Source: an uncultured Lachnospiraceae bacterium (lineage in GTDB: Bacteria > Bacillota > Clostridia > Lachnospirales > Lachnospiraceae). From it: 8,223 nucleotides of DNA. How positions within the stretch are numbered: the stretch's first letter is position 1; each line of letters starts with the position of its first letter. A program made the position numbers and the translations under genes. The notes below the pieces were generated by a model. The model saw only the letters and a program-made list of their open reading frames with translations. It did no database searches and was not told the origin of the DNA. The stretch lies in the NCBI GenBank assembly GCA_910588125.1, contig CAJUPI010000094.1:1-8223 (forward strand). Reading direction: 5' to 3'. Below, one piece after another: positions 1 to 6,264 of the stretch.

Positions 1-173
1 AAATCCCCAAACTCGCTTCGCTCAGACAGAGTGGATTTTCGTTTCCACGCAAAATTCAGGGATTTAAGGACTTCTAAATCCCTGCAAAGTCAAAAGCAGC
101 AGAGCATTTCCCGCCTCTTCCCGTTCCTTTTTCCATGGCTGAGTATTCTCAGGGCTAAACTTAATGATATTAG
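1..173 (+). mobile_element. MITE-like palindromic repeat, copy A (right part, cut by window start)
   Basis: This stretch matches the right half of the full-length copy at 6277-6584 in the same orientation. Shared blocks are the core CTCGCTTCGCTCAGACA, a perfect 9-bp hairpin (58-66 with 75-83, loop 67-74), the segment around CCATGG at 133-138, and a worn right terminus AACTTAATGATATTA at 158-172 (AACTGAATGACATTGG in copy C). The left half lies outside the window, so a target duplication cannot be tested. No transposase is encoded. The element ends about 20 bp before the next start codon and may influence that gene's transcript. Confidence 0.8.
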
Positions 174-194
174 AAAAACAGGGGGAAGACAATC

Positions 195-992
195 ATGAGA
201 TGTAGAGAATTGATAGGAAAACTGGATGAGCTGGCGCCCTTTTCCTATGCCTGCGAATGGGACAATTCCGGTTTTCTGGCCGGACGCGGGGACAAGGAAA
301 TTCACAATGTGCGTATTGCGCTGGATGCCACAGAGGAGGAAGTGGAGCGGGCGATTGCTACAGCGGCTGATCTGCTGCTGACTCATCATCCGTTGATCTT
401 TAAACCGCTAAAAGCGGTAAATGATGAGGCTTTTGTCAGCCGGAGGATTTTGAGATTGATTCAGGCGGATATTTGTTATGTGGCAATGCATACCAATTTT
501 GATATTGCACCGGGATGTATGGCAGATTTGGCGGCCGGACGGCTGGGTCTGCAGGCGGAAGGGCCGCTGGAAGTGACCGGGGAATATAACGGAGTGCCGG
601 TTGGCGTGGGAAAGATTGGTACGCTGGAACGGGGAATGAGAGTAGAACAGTTGGCGGAACTGGTAAAGAAGAGGTTTGATTTGCCTTTTGTGACAGTATA
701 TGGGATGGATCAGGTGACAGAACCGGTGATGCGGGTGGCAATTTCACCGGGAGCCGGAGGCAGTATGATTGAGAATGGGATTGCTTGTGGGGCCCAGGTA
801 CTGATAACCGGAGACATCGGGCATCATGGGGGGATCGATGCGGCGGCTTGTGGGATGGCGGTGATTGATGCCGGGCATTATGGCCTGGAACATATTTTTA
901 TACCGTTTATGAGGGAATATCTGGAACAGCCATCGATGGGAGGGCTGGAGATTACAACAGAAAAGATTCATCTTCCACTGCGGGTGGTGTAG
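195..992 (+). CDS. Nif3-like dinuclear metal centre protein (YqfO/YbgI, DUF34 family)
   Basis: A 265-residue protein covering the short form of the NIF3 family, without the extra middle domain found in longer Firmicute YqfO proteins. The metal-binding signatures are visible: T63-H64-H65-P near the N-terminus, H99-T-N-F-D103, a GDIGHH segment (206-211), and D225-A-G-H228-Y-G-L-E232 near the C-terminus. His64, His65, Asp103, His228 and Glu232 fit the two-metal site known from E. coli YbgI. Family members form hexameric toroids; the cellular reaction is unsettled, with GTP cyclohydrolase- or hydrolase-like roles proposed. The start is supported by AGGGGGA at 180-186, 8 nt upstream of ATG. In many Firmicutes this gene follows trmK (tRNA m1A22 methyltransferase), which may lie to the left of the window; that is inference. 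Repeat copies flank the gene on both sides. Confidence 0.93.
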   Translation: MRCRELIGKLDELAPFSYACEWDNSGFLAGRGDKEIHNVRIALDATEEEVERAIATAADLLLTHHPLIFKPLKAVNDEAFVSRRILRLIQADICYVAMHTNFDIAPGCMADLAAGRLGLQAEGPLEVTGEYNGVPVGVGKIGTLERGMRVEQLAELVKKRFDLPFVTVYGMDQVTEPVMRVAISPGAGGSMIENGIACGAQVLITGDIGHHGGIDAAACGMAVIDAGHYGLEHIFIPFMREYLEQPSMGGLEITTEKIHLPLRVV

Positions 993-1011
993 CCAGGGAA
1001 AAATGTCGGGC

Positions 1012-1020
1012 GCATGATAT
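1012..1020. repeat. Direct repeat flanking repeat copy B (left)
   Basis: GCATGATAT abuts the left end of copy B and recurs at 1170-1178 just beyond its right end. This is the pattern expected of a target-site duplication. The exact duplicated length depends on where the element is taken to end (8 or 9 bp). Confidence 0.7.
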
Positions 1021-1023
1021 AAT
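1015..1023 (+). promoter_or_regulatory. Possible extended -10 promoter formed at the repeat junction
   Basis: TGATATAAT matches the extended -10 consensus (TGn-TATAAT). The last three bases come from the left terminus of repeat copy B and the rest from the host flank. No good -35 is seen around 995-1000, but extended -10 promoters can work without one. Transcription would start near 1030, read through the element and enter the kinase-like gene at 1214. This rests on sequence match only. Confidence 0.35.
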
Positions 1024-1168
1024 GTCATTTAGTTGATTTTCTCAGAAGGTACGCCATGGAAAAAGGAGCGGGAAGAGGCGGGGAATGGTCGGCTGCTTTT
1101 TCCGGTTTCGGGATCAAGAATTCTTAAAATCTCTGATTTTTGTGAAGGGCGAAACGAAATGACATTGG
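1019..1168 (+). mobile_element. MITE-like palindromic repeat, copy B (internally deleted, about 150 bp)
   Basis: Positions 1021 to about 1157 match the left half of the full-length copy C (6277-6415) with roughly a dozen differences. The sequence then jumps directly to the right terminus ATGACATTGG. The core, the conserved hairpin and almost all of the right arm are missing. The ends still form a 9-bp perfect inverted repeat (AATGTCATT at 1021-1029, AATGACATT at 1158-1166), and the copy is bracketed by GCATGATAT direct repeats. It sits in the gap between the Nif3-like gene and the kinase-like gene, ending 45 bp before the latter's start codon. Confidence 0.85.
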
Positions 1169-1169
1169 A

Positions 1170-1178
1170 GCATGATAT
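1170..1178. repeat. Direct repeat flanking repeat copy B (right)
   Basis: GCATGATAT, the mate of 1012-1020. Removing the element and one repeat would leave a plain leader running into the strong ribosome binding site at 1198-1208. Confidence 0.7.
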
Positions 1179-1213
1179 CAATACAAGAAGAACCTTTAAG
1201 GAGGAGGTAAATT

Positions 1214-2869
1214 ATGGTACAAATAACAGTAGAGAACGAAAGACGGGAATACGAGGCAGGGACTCTTTTAAAGGAGGTGGCGGCAGAATTTCAGCCGCAG
1301 TTTGACAATGACATTTTGCTGGCATTTGTCAATGGAAAGCTACAGGAATTACACAAGGTGGTGCGTAACGGATCCGAAGTGCGCTTTCTGACTGCGAAGA
1401 ACAAACCGGGAATGCAGACCTACCACCGAAGTGTGCTTCTAATGTGCTTAAAGGCTTTTCATGAGGTGCTGGGAGAAGAAAAGCTGAAGAGGCTTTCGGT
1501 TAATTTTTCTTTAGGAGGCGGTCTGTTTCTGGAACCGGCGGGTGATTTTGTGGTGGATCAGGCGCTGGTGGATCAGGTGAAGGCGAAGATGCGGGAATAT
1601 GTGGATGCCAAAATACCGGTGATGAAGCGGAATATCAGCACGGACGAGGCTGTGGATTTGTTTCATCATTATAAGATGTATGATAAGGAGCGGCTTTTCC
1701 ATTATCGGCGCGTTTCCCGGGTGAATGTCTATAATCTGGGCGGATTTGAAGATTATCATTATGGGTATATGGTACAGCATACGGGATATCTGAAATATTT
1801 TGATCTGGTGCCCTATCAGCAGGGAGTGGTGCTTTTGCTGCCGGATATGTCAGATCCGACACACGTGCCGGTATTTGCGCCCCAGGAGAAGCTGTTCCAG
1901 GTGTTGAAGGAATCCGGAGAGTGGGGAAGAAAACTGCATGTATCGAATGTCGGCGCCCTCAATGAGCGGATAACAGCAGGCGGGATGAATGATTTGATAT
2001 TGATTCAGGAAGCGCTGATGGAGAAGAAGATGGGGGATATTGCAGATCGCATCGCCTTGGAGCCAGACAAAAAATTTGTGATGATTGCCGGCCCTTCCTC
2101 TTCCGGAAAAACTACATTTTCTCACCGGCTGTCGATTCAGCTGCGGGCAAAAGGATTGGTGCCTCATCCCATTGCAGTGGATAATTATTTTGTAAACCGG
2201 GTGGACAGTCCCAGGGATGAGCAGGGGAATTATAATTACGAATCCTTAAAATGTATTGATGTGGAACAGTTTAACCGCGATATGCAGGATTTGCTGGCCG
2301 GAAAGACGGTAGAGCTCCCGGAATATAATTTTATCAGCGGGGAGCGGGAATACCGGGGCAATAAGCTGAAGCTGGGGACAGAGGATATCCTAGTGATAGA
2401 GGGGATCCATTGCTTGAATGAAGAATTGTCTTACAGCCTGCCTAAAGAGAACAAATTCAAGATTTATATCAGTGCCCTGACACAGTTGAATATTGATGAG
2501 CATAACCGGATTCCGACGACAGACGGCCGCTTGATCCGCCGGATGATTCGGGATTCCAGGACACGGGGCGCATCGGCTCAGGATACGATCCGCCGCTGGC
2601 CTTCGGTGCGCCGCGGGGAGGAGGAGAATATTTTCCCGTATCAGGAGGAAGCGGATGTGATGTTTAACTCAGCTTTGGTCTATGAGTTTGCCGTGCTTAA
2701 GCAGTACGCAGAGCCATTGCTGTTCAGTGTGCCGAGAGACAGCGCCGAGTACCTGGAGGCAAAACGGCTCCTGAAATTCCTGGATTATTTTCTGGGAGTC
2801 AGCAGCGAGGATATCCCCAAAAATTCAATCCTGCGGGAGTTTATCGGGGGAAGCTGTATTAAGGTATGA
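1214..2869 (+). CDS. TGS-domain nucleoside (uridine) kinase-like P-loop protein
   Basis: A 551-residue cytoplasmic protein with three parts. Residues 1 to about 62 resemble a TGS domain, as at the N-terminus of threonyl-tRNA synthetase. A middle part (about 75-270) resembles the second additional domain of that synthetase. From about residue 285 there is a uridine kinase/phosphoribulokinase fold. The Walker A motif is GPSSSGKT (293-300), followed by the substrate-side D323-N-Y and the IEGIH strand (395-399). This fused architecture is common in Clostridia and usually annotated as uridine kinase or nucleoside kinase. NTP-dependent phosphorylation of a nucleoside or similar substrate is expected, but the true substrate is not established by sequence. 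The start is fixed by AAGGAGGAGGT (1198-1208), 5 nt before ATG. Repeat copy B is inserted just upstream. No clear terminator follows the gene; a strong promoter begins 4 bp after its stop. Confidence 0.92.
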   Translation: MVQITVENERREYEAGTLLKEVAAEFQPQFDNDILLAFVNGKLQELHKVVRNGSEVRFLTAKNKPGMQTYHRSVLLMCLKAFHEVLGEEKLKRLSVNFSLGGGLFLEPAGDFVVDQALVDQVKAKMREYVDAKIPVMKRNISTDEAVDLFHHYKMYDKERLFHYRRVSRVNVYNLGGFEDYHYGYMVQHTGYLKYFDLVPYQQGVVLLLPDMSDPTHVPVFAPQEKLFQVLKESGEWGRKLHVSNVGALNERITAGGMNDLILIQEALMEKKMGDIADRIALEPDKKFVMIAGPSSSGKTTFSHRLSIQLRAKGLVPHPIAVDNYFVNRVDSPRDEQGNYNYESLKCIDVEQFNRDMQDLLAGKTVELPEYNFISGEREYRGNKLKLGTEDILVIEGIHCLNEELSYSLPKENKFKIYISALTQLNIDEHNRIPTTDGRLIRRMIRDSRTRGASAQDTIRRWPSVRRGEEENIFPYQEEADVMFNSALVYEFAVLKQYAEPLLFSVPRDSAEYLEAKRLLKFLDYFLGVSSEDIPKNSILREFIGGSCIKV

Positions 2870-2872
2870 CAG

Positions 2873-2901
2873 TTGACAGGGCACTTTATTCGAGTTATAG
2901 T
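2873..2901 (+). promoter_or_regulatory. Strong sigma-A promoter upstream of rnpB
   Basis: A perfect -35 TTGACA (2873-2878) and a near-consensus -10 TATAGT (2896-2901) are separated by exactly 17 bp. The start of transcription is expected near 2908. This is the best promoter in the window and fits an abundant stable RNA. It lies about 100 bp upstream of the mature RNase P RNA, implying a leader or a processed precursor. Confidence 0.8.
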
Positions 2902-2907
2902 ATATAT

Positions 2908-3000
2908 AGCTTATCGGAACACGCTTCTGTTTCGATAAAAGGCACATGCTTTTGTGCCGCGAATCCGATTATAGGAAGCCGTTTTTGTTTCCTGTAATAT
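2908..3000 (+). other. Hairpin-rich leader between the promoter and rnpB
   Basis: This stretch holds three tandem hairpins. The first is a 10-bp stem with one G-U pair (TTATCGGAAC 2911-2920 with GTTTCGATAA 2929-2938). The second is a 6-bp perfect stem (GGCACA 2941-2946 with TGTGCC 2953-2958). The third is weaker (AGGAA 2973-2977 with TTCCT 2989-2993). None is followed by a clean U-run. It may be a 5' leader removed during RNase P RNA maturation, or a small RNA of its own. No matching RNA family is recognised. Confidence 0.45.
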
Positions 3001-3003
3001 AAT
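2998..3003 (+). promoter_or_regulatory. Possible proximal -10 box for rnpB
   Basis: TATAAT at 2998-3003 would place a start near 3010, exactly at the predicted 5' end of the RNase P RNA. No convincing -35 lies 17 bp upstream (2975-2980 reads GAAGCC). It could be a secondary promoter or chance in an A/T-rich stretch. Confidence 0.35.
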
Positions 3004-3009
3004 TATTTT

Positions 3010-3356
3010 GCTGAGTAAGACAGATGGCCGCTGCCGCAGTGCCGAAAGGCGGCGGGAGAGGAAAGTCCGGGCTTCACAGGGCAGGATGCCAGATAACGTC
3101 TGGCGGAGGCGACTCCAGGGACAGTGCAACAGAAATATACCGCCGGCAGCTGCCGGTAAGGGTGGAAGGGCAGCGTAAGAGACTACCGCCCGCCTGGTAA
3201 CAGGCGGGGCACATGTAAACCCCATCCGAAGCAAGACCGAACAGAAAGCATAAGGCGGCCCGTCTGCTTTCGGGTAGGTTGCTTGAGCCGGACGGCGACG
3301 TCCGGCCTAGATAGATGGCCATCCACGACATAACCCGGCTTACCGTTTTGCTCAGA
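3010..3356 (+). ncRNA. rnpB: RNase P RNA, bacterial class A
   Basis: This is the catalytic RNA of ribonuclease P, which removes the 5' leader of precursor tRNAs. The universally conserved blocks occur in order: GAGGAAAGTCC (3058-3068, 5' strand of P4), the AGTGCAACAGAAA block (from about 3122), the GGTAAGGGTGGAAGG block (about 3155-3170), AAACCCCATCCGAAGCAAGA (about 3217-3236), TAGATAGATGGCC (about 3308-3320) and ACATAACCCGGCTTA (3328-3342, 3' strand of P4). Terminal helix P1 pairs CTGAG (3011-3015) with CTCAG (3351-3355), and further A/T pairing is possible outside it. The layout is the ancestral A type used by Clostridia, not the Bacillus B type. The exact ends are inferred from P1. It is probably transcribed from the promoter at 2873-2901. 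Confidence 0.97.
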
Positions 3357-3363
3357 GATAATT

Positions 3364-3463
3364 GAGGGCATTTATAATAAGTCATCAACCATTTCCTTAT
3401 CCCATGTCCGCGGACAGCCGGACACGGGATAAGATGTGGCTAATGGCTTATTTTGTAATCTAT
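3364..3463. repeat. Palindromic element, family 2, diverged copy
   Basis: A roughly 100-bp near-palindrome directly downstream of rnpB. The inner stem is CTTATCCCATGTCCG (3396-3410) with CGGACACGGGATAAG (3419-3433), 14 of 15 positions paired. Outer arms around AATAAGTCAT (from 3376) and ATGGCTTATT (to 3452) also pair. Its left side aligns with the element at 7961-8061 through GAGGG, GTCAT and CCATTTCCTTATC. The tip contains a perfect 12-bp palindrome TGTCCGCGGACA (3405-3416). The hairpin may help end rnpB transcription, but no U-run follows the inner stem. Confidence 0.7.
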
Positions 3464-3469
3464 GTCATC

Positions 3470-3516
3470 CTTCCGCCACGGCGTACCTTCGAGGAAACAT
3501 TAACTTACTGCAAGGT
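3470..3516 (-). repeat. Possible worn fragment of the larger repeat family (left end, reversed)
   Basis: GGCGTACCTTC (3480-3490) exactly matches the reverse complement of the left arm of copies B and C (GAAGGTACGCC next to CCATGG). The bases that follow, through AACTTACTGCAAGG, can be aligned with gaps to the element's terminal inverted repeat read in reverse. Only the 11-bp block is strong, so this is tentative. It lies in the leader of the secreted-protein gene that begins at 3544. Confidence 0.35.
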
Positions 3517-3543
3517 TTTTACGAAGAAAGGCAAAAGAAATCC

Positions 3544-4548
3544 ATGAAAAGAGACAGAGTCCGTGTATGGTATTCCGGACTAGTACCGGCATTGATATTG
3601 ATGTTGGGAAACAGCATATCCGGATACGCGATGGAGGCGCCGGGAGACGGTGAGCCGGGCTGGTATTACAGACAGGAGAATCATCATTGGTACTATTATA
3701 ATGAAGAGGAAAAGATACATACCGGCTGGTTGAATTATCATGGGGAATGGTATTGGTTTAACGATGACGGGTGGATGGCAGATGGAGGGATACGGTCGAT
3801 TGGCGGAATTCCATACTATTTTTTTATCAATGGAAATATGGCATGGAATCAGTATGTGGGGATGAAGTTTTATAATGAAGAGGGGATGCACGCACCGGAG
3901 CATGATGTGAGAGTGATAGGAAAAAAATCGCCCAGCGGCGAGGATCGCGATTTGTTTTCCGACTATATGTATGAGATCCCAAGAAGCTGGATCGCCCGTT
4001 TTATCAGAGACGGGTGGCAGATGATGTTTTATAAACAGAAAAAATATTTTGCGGCGCCGGACACCAGCCAGGGGATTTATTATGTCTATCACAATGTGGA
4101 TACGCACTATAAAAAGATAAAATTTACGGATGTGGACAGTGTACTGCAGGCATTTGGCGAATATGTGGGCTATGCCTCCGGCTGTTTTAAAAAGGAGGAT
4201 GCCCGGATGGAAGCGTTGTGGGCGCAGGAGCCGGCGATTGCTTCGTTTTTGGGAATACCGGACTATTATCAGAATGATGCGAAGTTTTACTTTGGAAAGG
4301 TGTTTGCCGCCTATCTGGATGAACAGGATCGGGAGGTATTGCTGCGCCTTTCTCCGGAGACTTGTAGGATAATGGAAGAGATTTTGCTGCTGGAAGAGGA
4401 TGAAGAGACGCGGGAACGCTTAAGGGAAAAGGCGCAAAGAGAGCAGGAGCTGGCGGACTGGCAGAGAGAACAGACGGCGGCGGAAGAAGGTTTCGGGCCG
4501 GGAATCAAACGAGAAGAAAGGCCCAGTGAAATGCCAAAAGGCCAGTAA
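3544..4548 (+). CDS. Secreted protein with wall-binding repeats and an inactive-looking ATLF/PPEP-type metalloprotease domain
   Basis: A 334-residue exported protein. A signal peptide (KRDRVR, then a hydrophobic core at 12-22) has likely cleavage after SGYA at residue 29. Residues 39-117 are rich in paired aromatics and glycine (GWYY, HWYYYN, GWLNYHGEWYWFNDDGWM), typical of choline/cell-wall-binding repeats. Residues about 140-280 resemble the anthrax-lethal-factor-like (ATLF) domain of Pro-Pro endopeptidases: IPRSWIARFIRDGW, then VLQAFGEYV (200-208), YFGKVFAAYLD (249-259) and SPETC (270-274). Active relatives have HExxH where this protein has Q202-A-F-G-E206, and a glutamate where it has K252, so zinc binding and catalysis are probably lost. 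A charged tail (276-334) may be helical. The start chosen is the ATG before the signal peptide, with AGAAAGG (3525-3531) upstream; an in-frame ATG at 3436 would add an unlikely extension over the repeat. The domain assignment is by motif recall. Confidence 0.75.
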   Translation: MKRDRVRVWYSGLVPALILMLGNSISGYAMEAPGDGEPGWYYRQENHHWYYYNEEEKIHTGWLNYHGEWYWFNDDGWMADGGIRSIGGIPYYFFINGNMAWNQYVGMKFYNEEGMHAPEHDVRVIGKKSPSGEDRDLFSDYMYEIPRSWIARFIRDGWQMMFYKQKKYFAAPDTSQGIYYVYHNVDTHYKKIKFTDVDSVLQAFGEYVGYASGCFKKEDARMEALWAQEPAIASFLGIPDYYQNDAKFYFGKVFAAYLDEQDREVLLRLSPETCRIMEEILLLEEDEETRERLREKAQREQELADWQREQTAAEEGFGPGIKREERPSEMPKGQ

Positions 4549-4572
4549 ACAGATGAGGAAGGGGGTCTGCTT

Positions 4573-5265
4573 GTGAGATACTTATATGGGATAGGGAAAG
4601 GGATGGTTTCAGCGGATTTGCTGATGCAGATGGAGTATCTTTTTCGAACCTTGCTGGCATTGTTCTTTGGCTTTTGGATCGGCTTTGAACGAAGAAAGAA
4701 TACCAAGTCTGTAGCGACGCGGACGTTGTCAGTGGTTGCTTTCGGAGCGGCGTTGTTTATGGTGATTTCCAAATATGGTTTTCTGGATGTGCCGGATTAT
4801 GACGCGGCGAGAATCGCTGCCCAGGTGATAGGCGGCATCGGTTTTCTGGGAGCCGGTGTTATTTTTGTCAAAAATAATCTGGTAAATGGCTTGACCAGTG
4901 CGGCGATTATCTGGGTAACCGCTGGCATGGGGCTGGCATTGGGGGCCGGGATGTACCTGATCGGCATTGGCGCGGCATTTATCATTCTTTTTCTGCAATA
5001 TGTATTTCAAAATGTTGCTTATTTTACCCAGGAGTCGTATAATGGATGTGTTCGTATGACGATTGTCCAAAAACCAGGAGCAGTGCAGGAAATTGAGGCG
5101 TTTTTGTCTTCTCAGAAGATTGAGGTGGGCGGTGCCAAGGTACATAAGAAGAAAAAGGCAGAAATTGCTCTGGAGTTTGATGTCATTTATCCGGTTGGTT
5201 TTAACAAAGCGCATTTGCTTTCCGCCCTGGCGGAGAGGGAAGATGTGCTGACTGTCAGTGAGTGA
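4573..5265 (+). CDS. MgtC/SapB family membrane protein
   Basis: A 230-residue inner-membrane protein of the MgtC/SapB family. Residues about 20-145 form several hydrophobic helices with the family signatures: R25-TLLALFFGFWIGFERR (to 41), an ATRTL segment (48-52), the strongly conserved R-I-A-A-Q-V-I-G-G-I-G-F-L-G-A-G-V-I stretch, and GLTSAAIIWVTAGMGLALG. A soluble C-terminal part (about 155-230) looks like the ACT-like regulatory domain of longer members. Relatives are linked to growth at low magnesium, membrane potential and, in pathogens, survival in macrophages; the role here is unknown. Translation probably starts at GTG 4573, since AAGGGGG (4559-4565) is well placed; ATG 4603 is an alternative. 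It starts 24 bp after the secreted-protein gene, so the two are probably co-transcribed. The gap is too short for a magnesium riboswitch. Confidence 0.9.
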   Translation: MRYLYGIGKGMVSADLLMQMEYLFRTLLALFFGFWIGFERRKNTKSVATRTLSVVAFGAALFMVISKYGFLDVPDYDAARIAAQVIGGIGFLGAGVIFVKNNLVNGLTSAAIIWVTAGMGLALGAGMYLIGIGAAFIILFLQYVFQNVAYFTQESYNGCVRMTIVQKPGAVQEIEAFLSSQKIEVGGAKVHKKKKAEIALEFDVIYPVGFNKAHLLSALAEREDVLTVSE

Positions 5266-5412
5266 TAAGCATGGCGGCGGTTAAACTGCCAGAGGCAGAG
5301 GCTTTTACAACGAGGTAAATACGGACGTTTTTTGGGGAAATGGCAAGGTATGGTCCCGTTTTTCAGGACAGGGGAATTTTGGAGAGAGGATTGGGACAGG
5401 AGAGGAGGATGC

Positions 5413-6216
5413 ATGGAGAAAGAACAGATACTCAAAGAGACAGAGCTTTTCGTGCTGGATATGGACGGGACGTTCTATCTGGGAGATCAGATTTTAGAGG
5501 GAGCCCTGGAGTTTTTGGGGCAGGTAGAGCGATTGGGGAAGCGTTTTGTGTTTTTTACAAACAATTCTTCCCGCTCGCCGAAGGAGTACATAGAAAAGCT
5601 GGCGAGGATGGACTGCCGGATTACGCGGCAGCAGATCATGACTTCGGGTGATGTGATGGTGCAGTATTTAAAATGTTTTTATCCGGGGAAATCCATCTAT
5701 CTTTTAGGGACGCCGGCTCTAGAGGAAAATTTCCGGGAGAATGGGATTAATCTGACCACGGATGTACCGGATGCTGTGGTGGTGGGGTTTGATATGACCC
5801 TGACTTATGAAAAGCTGGAGCGGGCATGTACCTATATCCGCAACGGCGCCGATTTTTTGGCAACACACCCGGATATCAATTGTCCGACAGCAGAAGGCTT
5901 TATTCCGGATTGCGGTGCTATGTGTGCGGCGATTACCTTATCTACCGGAAAAGAACCCCGATATGTGGGAAAGCCCTTTGCCGAGACGGTGGATATGGTG
6001 TTAGAGCTCACCGGTGTGCAGCGGGAACATGTGGCTTTTGTGGGCGATCGGCTATATACGGATGTAAAAACTGGAGTGAATAACGGAGCACGAGGGATTC
6101 TGGTGCTTTCCGGTGAAGCGACAACGGCAGATTTGGCGGTATCCGATGTGAAGCCGGATGCTGTGTTTGCAGGACTTGGGGAAATGGGCGATTTCCTGCA
6201 AAAAATGAGTATTTAA
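5413..6216 (+). CDS. HAD-superfamily subfamily IIA phosphatase (NagD / 4-nitrophenylphosphatase-like)
   Basis: A 267-residue cytoplasmic phosphatase with all four HAD motifs. Motif I is D16-M-D18-G-T (nucleophile and acid/base), motif II is T49-N-N-S, motif III lysine is K187 in VGKPF, and motif IV is G211-D212-R-L-Y-T-D217. The TNN and GDRL.TD forms and the large C2-type cap between motifs II and III place it in subfamily IIA, with NagD, AraL and phosphoglycolate/4-nitrophenyl phosphatases. The substrate is probably a small sugar or glycolytic phosphate, but sequence does not fix it. The start at 5413 follows AGAGGAGG (5401-5408) and sits just before the conserved core; an in-frame ATG at 5332 lacks such support. 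The gene follows the MgtC-like gene after 147 bp holding nothing clear, so co-transcription is uncertain. Repeat copy C lies 60 bp downstream. Confidence 0.93.
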   Translation: MEKEQILKETELFVLDMDGTFYLGDQILEGALEFLGQVERLGKRFVFFTNNSSRSPKEYIEKLARMDCRITRQQIMTSGDVMVQYLKCFYPGKSIYLLGTPALEENFRENGINLTTDVPDAVVVGFDMTLTYEKLERACTYIRNGADFLATHPDINCPTAEGFIPDCGAMCAAITLSTGKEPRYVGKPFAETVDMVLELTGVQREHVAFVGDRLYTDVKTGVNNGARGILVLSGEATTADLAVSDVKPDAVFAGLGEMGDFLQKMSI

Positions 6217-6264
6217 ACATCCTGTTTGTTCTTCGAAAAGAGGAATAAAGGGAGGAAAAGGGCG

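Noticed and set aside
1..173. CRISPR array or tandem repeats
   Set aside because: Repeat copies are single, hundreds to thousands of bases apart, near-palindromic and without regular spacers; no cas-like gene is present.
436..1028. Minus-strand open frames opposite the Nif3-like gene
   Set aside because: They are shadows of a well-supported gene, without family signatures or ribosome binding sites.
3074..3388. Open frames on the minus strand across the RNase P RNA
   Set aside because: They overlap a clearly identified structured RNA and have no family features or ribosome binding site; they are chance openings in a GC-rich RNA gene.
3436..3543. Upstream in-frame ATG extending the secreted protein by 36 residues
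   Set aside because: The extension lies partly in palindromic and repeat-like DNA and would bury the signal peptide. The ATG at 3544 places the charged n-region and hydrophobic core correctly.
4549..4572. Magnesium riboswitch controlling the MgtC-like gene
   Set aside because: Only 24 bp separate it from the previous gene, far too short for an M-box or similar RNA.
5286..5305. Small hairpin CTGCC-AGA-GGCAG followed by a short T-run after the MgtC-like gene
   Set aside because: The stem is only 5 bp, and the four T's begin several bases away from it. Too weak to call a terminator.
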